The notes below the pieces were generated by a model that worked only from the letters and a program-made list of their open reading frames with translations, was not told the origin of the DNA and searched no databases. From Caldilineaceae bacterium (lineage in GTDB: Bacteria > Chloroflexota > Anaerolineae > Caldilineales > Caldilineaceae), in the NCBI GenBank assembly GCA_024643705.1, contig JAHEML010000113.1, positions 1 to 8,434 of the forward strand: a stretch of 8,434 bases of DNA, given 5' to 3'. The stretch's first letter is position 1, and each line of letters opens with the position of its first letter. This document shows, piece by piece, positions 6,473 through 8,434 of this stretch. The position numbers and the translations under genes are program-made.

Positions 6473-7588
6473 ATGAAAATCACAAAAATCACCCCCTTTC
6501 TCGTCGACAAATATCTTCTTGTGCGGGTCTACACCGACGCCGGTATCGTTGGCAACGGCGAGGCCGGCCTGTGGGCACACCACGGCCCCGTAGCCAGGGC
6601 CATCGAAGACCTGAGCCACTACTTCGTGGGCAAAGACCCCACCCGCATCGAGCATCACTACCAAACCGTCTCCCGTGACACCCACTTTATGGGCGCGGTC
6701 ATCAGCGCCGCGCTCAGCGCCATCGACATCGCCCTTTGGGACATTCTGGGCAAATCGGTCGGGCTGCCCGTCCACCAACTGCTGGGCGGCAAGTGCCGAG
6801 ACAAGGTCAAAGTCTTCGCCAATGTGCGGGGCAACTCCCCAGAGGAGATGGCCGACAGCGCCCGCCAGCAGGTCGAGGCGGGCTACCTCTCCCTGCGCAC
6901 CCAGCCCTTCCTGCCCGGATGGGAGCAGCAGACCCCCACCCAGATCGTCACCTCTGCCCTGGAAGTCACCGCGGCCATCCGCGAAGCCGTGGGCTATGGC
7001 ATCGACCTGGGGCTGGAAATCCACCGCAACCTGCGCCCGGAGGAGGCCATCACTCTCGCGACCGCGCTGGAACCCTTGCGCATTCTCTACTACGAAGACG
7101 CGCTGGCCCCAGAGAGTGTGGAAGCCCTCTCCTACATCGCCCGCAGCGTCAAACTGCCCATGGCCAGCGGCGAACGGTTCTACAACATCTTCCAGTTCAA
7201 AGATCTCATCGACCGGCAGATCGTCAGCCTTATCCGCCCGGATTTGTCTCTGGCGGGCGGCTACACCCAACTCAAGAAGATAGCAGGCATGGCTGAAGCT
7301 GCCTTTGTGGGCATCTTCCCCCACCTGATGGGAAGCCCACTCAATATCGCCGCCTTCGTCCAGTTCGATGCGGCCATTCCCAACTATGTGCTCATGGAAT
7401 CCCACACCGACGCCGACCCCATGAACGAGCTTGTCACCCATCCGGTGGAGCGGCAGGGTGGCTACATTCTCGTCTCGGATCGCCCCGGCATCGGCCTGGA
7501 CATCGACGAGTCGAAGCTGGCCAAGTACCCCTACAAGCCCAAGACCATCACCGGCTATTTTCAAGTCGATGGGTCGGTGGCGCACTGA
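6473..7588 (+). CDS. Enolase-superfamily sugar-acid dehydratase (mandelate racemase/galactonate dehydratase-like)
   Basis: A 371-residue member of the mandelate racemase/muconate lactonizing enzyme family. The N-terminal capping domain includes VRVYTDAGIVGNGE (17-30) and the family sequence SAIDIALWDILGK (82-94). The barrel carries three metal-ligand carboxylates at even spacing, E182 (LEIHRN), E208 (YYEDAL) and E234 (SGERFYN), with catalytic-type histidines H184 and H284 (FPHLMGSPL). This arrangement is that of D-galactonate and mannonate dehydratases, which turn an aldonic acid into a 2-keto-3-deoxy acid in the cytoplasm. The lysine-rich KxK motif at the end of strand 2 is replaced by SLRTQPF (140-146), as expected for His-based dehydratases, not racemases. 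The frame opens at 6404, but the ATG at 6473 fits the family's MKITKI-type start; its ribosome binding site is weak (GCGAGAA). The exact sugar acid is unknown. Confidence 0.9.
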   Translation: MKITKITPFLVDKYLLVRVYTDAGIVGNGEAGLWAHHGPVARAIEDLSHYFVGKDPTRIEHHYQTVSRDTHFMGAVISAALSAIDIALWDILGKSVGLPVHQLLGGKCRDKVKVFANVRGNSPEEMADSARQQVEAGYLSLRTQPFLPGWEQQTPTQIVTSALEVTAAIREAVGYGIDLGLEIHRNLRPEEAITLATALEPLRILYYEDALAPESVEALSYIARSVKLPMASGERFYNIFQFKDLIDRQIVSLIRPDLSLAGGYTQLKKIAGMAEAAFVGIFPHLMGSPLNIAAFVQFDAAIPNYVLMESHTDADPMNELVTHPVERQGGYILVSDRPGIGLDIDESKLAKYPYKPKTITGYFQVDGSVAH

Positions 7589-7612
7589 TAAGGCATGTGA
7601 CCAGTGAGTGCT

Positions 7613-7726
7613 GATTGAGTGCCGAGTCTTCGAGGCGTATCGAAATCAAGCGAACGATCAGCACACAAATCCAAGTATACCCGCTTGGTTTCGATACGGC
7701 TGGATAAAGCCCCAGCCTACTCAACC
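7613..7726. repeat. Two inverted copies of a TTGGTTTCGATACG...ACTCAACC-type repeat forming a long hairpin
   Basis: The left copy (7613-7649, minus orientation) and right copy (7685-7726, plus orientation) share the ends TTGRTTTCGATACG and ACTCAAYC, with different middles. Their inner ends make a 17-bp hairpin: 7636-7652 pairs with 7682-7698 at 16 of 17 positions, and the exception is a U-G wobble in plus-strand RNA; the loop is 29 nt. The right copy contains its own GGCTGG/CCAGCC stem at 7699-7718. A second, competing pair GTGCTGAT (7608-7615) and ATCAGCAC (7657-7664) brackets the left copy. I recall similar short intergenic palindromes being dispersed in high-GC bacteria, but cannot search here. 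It lies between the dehydratase and the GS-like gene and may end or process that transcript; there is no T-run. Confidence 0.65.
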
Positions 7727-7753
7727 GGCGCTGGACAAGAAAGAGAGACTCGC

Positions 7754-8434
7754 ATGACCCCCATCCGCGGAATGCTGACAACCGACGAACTAGCCGAAAA
7801 GGTCCAAAACGGCGCAATCGAAACAGTGCTTGCCGTTTTCACCGACCACTATGGGCGTTTTATGGGCAAGCGCTTCGATGCCGAGTTCTTTGTGGCGGAC
7901 GTGGCCGGCCACGGAACCCACGGCTGCGACTATCTGCTCACCGTGGACATGGAGATGGAGCCGGTGCCTGGCTACAGCTTCGCCAACTGGGAGCGGGGCT
8001 ATGGCGACTTCCATCTGGTGCCCGATCTGGCAACCCTGCGGGTGGCCGCCTGGCTGGACAAGACCGCCCTGGTGATCTGCGATGTGGAGAACGAGCGTCA
8101 GCAGAAACTGGTGGCCCAGGCCCCCCGCACAATCCTGCGCAAACAGAGCGACCGGGCCGCAGCCCTGGGCTACACAGCCCTGGCCGCCACGGAGTTGGAG
8201 TATTACATCTACACCGATTCCTACCGGCAAGCCCACGAAAAGGGCTACCGAGACCTCACCGCCGCGGGCTGGTACATCGAGGATTATCACGCATTACAGG
8301 GCAGCCGGGAGGAATTTTTCAACGCGGTGGCCCGCCGCCATCTCAAAGCGTCGGGTATCCCGGTGGAAAATTCCAAAGGCGAGTGGGGACTGGGTCAGCA
8401 CGAGCTTAACGTGCGCTATGCCGACGCCCTGACA
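7754..8434 (+). CDS. Glutamine synthetase family protein, partial
   Basis: The first 227 codons of a glutamine-synthetase-fold ligase; the gene runs off the window and family members are about 430-470 residues. The N-terminal beta-grasp domain shows FTDHYGRFMGKRF (29-41), the family D-x-x-G-R-x-x-GK pattern, and the catalytic domain begins near 117. Metal-ligand acidic residues are visible at E147 and E149 (ATELEYYIY), E205 (VENSKGEWG) and E217 (GQHELNVRYADAL). These enzymes join an amine to the gamma-carboxylate of glutamate using ATP: ammonia in true GS, putrescine or other amines in gamma-glutamyl ligases. The N-terminal sequence is unlike standard GlnA type I, so a GS-like amine or ammonium ligase (type III-like or PuuA-like annotation) is more likely than the main housekeeping enzyme. 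The ATG at 7754 has AAGAGAG about 6 nt upstream. It follows the dehydratase after a 165-bp gap holding the repeat hairpin. Confidence 0.88.
   Translation, partial: MTPIRGMLTTDELAEKVQNGAIETVLAVFTDHYGRFMGKRFDAEFFVADVAGHGTHGCDYLLTVDMEMEPVPGYSFANWERGYGDFHLVPDLATLRVAAWLDKTALVICDVENERQQKLVAQAPRTILRKQSDRAAALGYTALAATELEYYIYTDSYRQAHEKGYRDLTAAGWYIEDYHALQGSREEFFNAVARRHLKASGIPVENSKGEWGLGQHELNVRYADALT

Noticed and set aside
6272..7585. A 437-codon minus-strand reading frame opposite the dehydratase
   Set aside because: It is fully antisense to the dehydratase, whose motifs and metal ligands are intact; the composition (Gly/Val/Asp-rich) is typical of a mirror frame.

Overview
The window looks like part of a bacterial chromosome, most plausibly a Chloroflexota (Anaerolineae/Caldilineae-like) or similar soil or aquatic heterotroph. 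This guess rests on the style of the genes: a solute-binding lipoprotein with a long Ser/Thr/Ala linker after the lipobox, sugar-acid-type enzymes (an amidohydrolase lactonase relative and an enolase-superfamily dehydratase), a glutamine-synthetase-like ligase, and moderately high GC with AGGAG-type ribosome binding sites. No rRNA, tRNA, CRISPR array, transposase or phage gene was seen, so the taxonomic call is tentative.

Layout. Everything from 1 to about 6250 that is real reads on the minus strand; 6473 to the end reads on the plus strand. On the minus strand, going downstream from 6251 to 1, the order is: a nucleotidyltransferase-domain protein (6251-5475); a small DUF4287 protein (5349-5134); a scar of two fused gene remnants (5043-4661); an NAD-dependent epimerase/dehydratase (4572-3529); a class I SAM methyltransferase (3388-2567); a 315-bp gap; a TIM-barrel amidohydrolase (2251-1433); and an ABC-transporter family 5 solute-binding lipoprotein (1287 to beyond position 1). 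On the plus strand are a galactonate/mannonate-dehydratase-like enzyme (6473-7588), an intergenic hairpin made of two inverted copies of a repeat, and the first half of a glutamine synthetase family ligase (7754 to beyond 8434).

How it may work together (inference). The outer genes fit a catabolic theme. The binding protein captures an oligopeptide-like or sugar-like solute, the amidohydrolase could open a sugar lactone, the dehydratase could convert the resulting sugar acid to a 2-keto-3-deoxy acid, and the GS-like ligase could handle an amine or ammonium. The central block (methyltransferase, epimerase, gene scar, DUF4287, nucleotidyltransferase) shows no common pathway and carries decayed genes, as expected of an accessory segment between two catabolic pieces.

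The best regulatory signal is in front of the binding-protein gene: an exact TTGACA-N17-TATAAT promoter, with a 24-bp inverted repeat downstream of it and a terminator-like hairpin just upstream. I do not see a clearly new multi-gene system. The points most worth following up are the fused double pseudogene, the inverted-repeat hairpin at 7613-7726, and the promoter/operator module.
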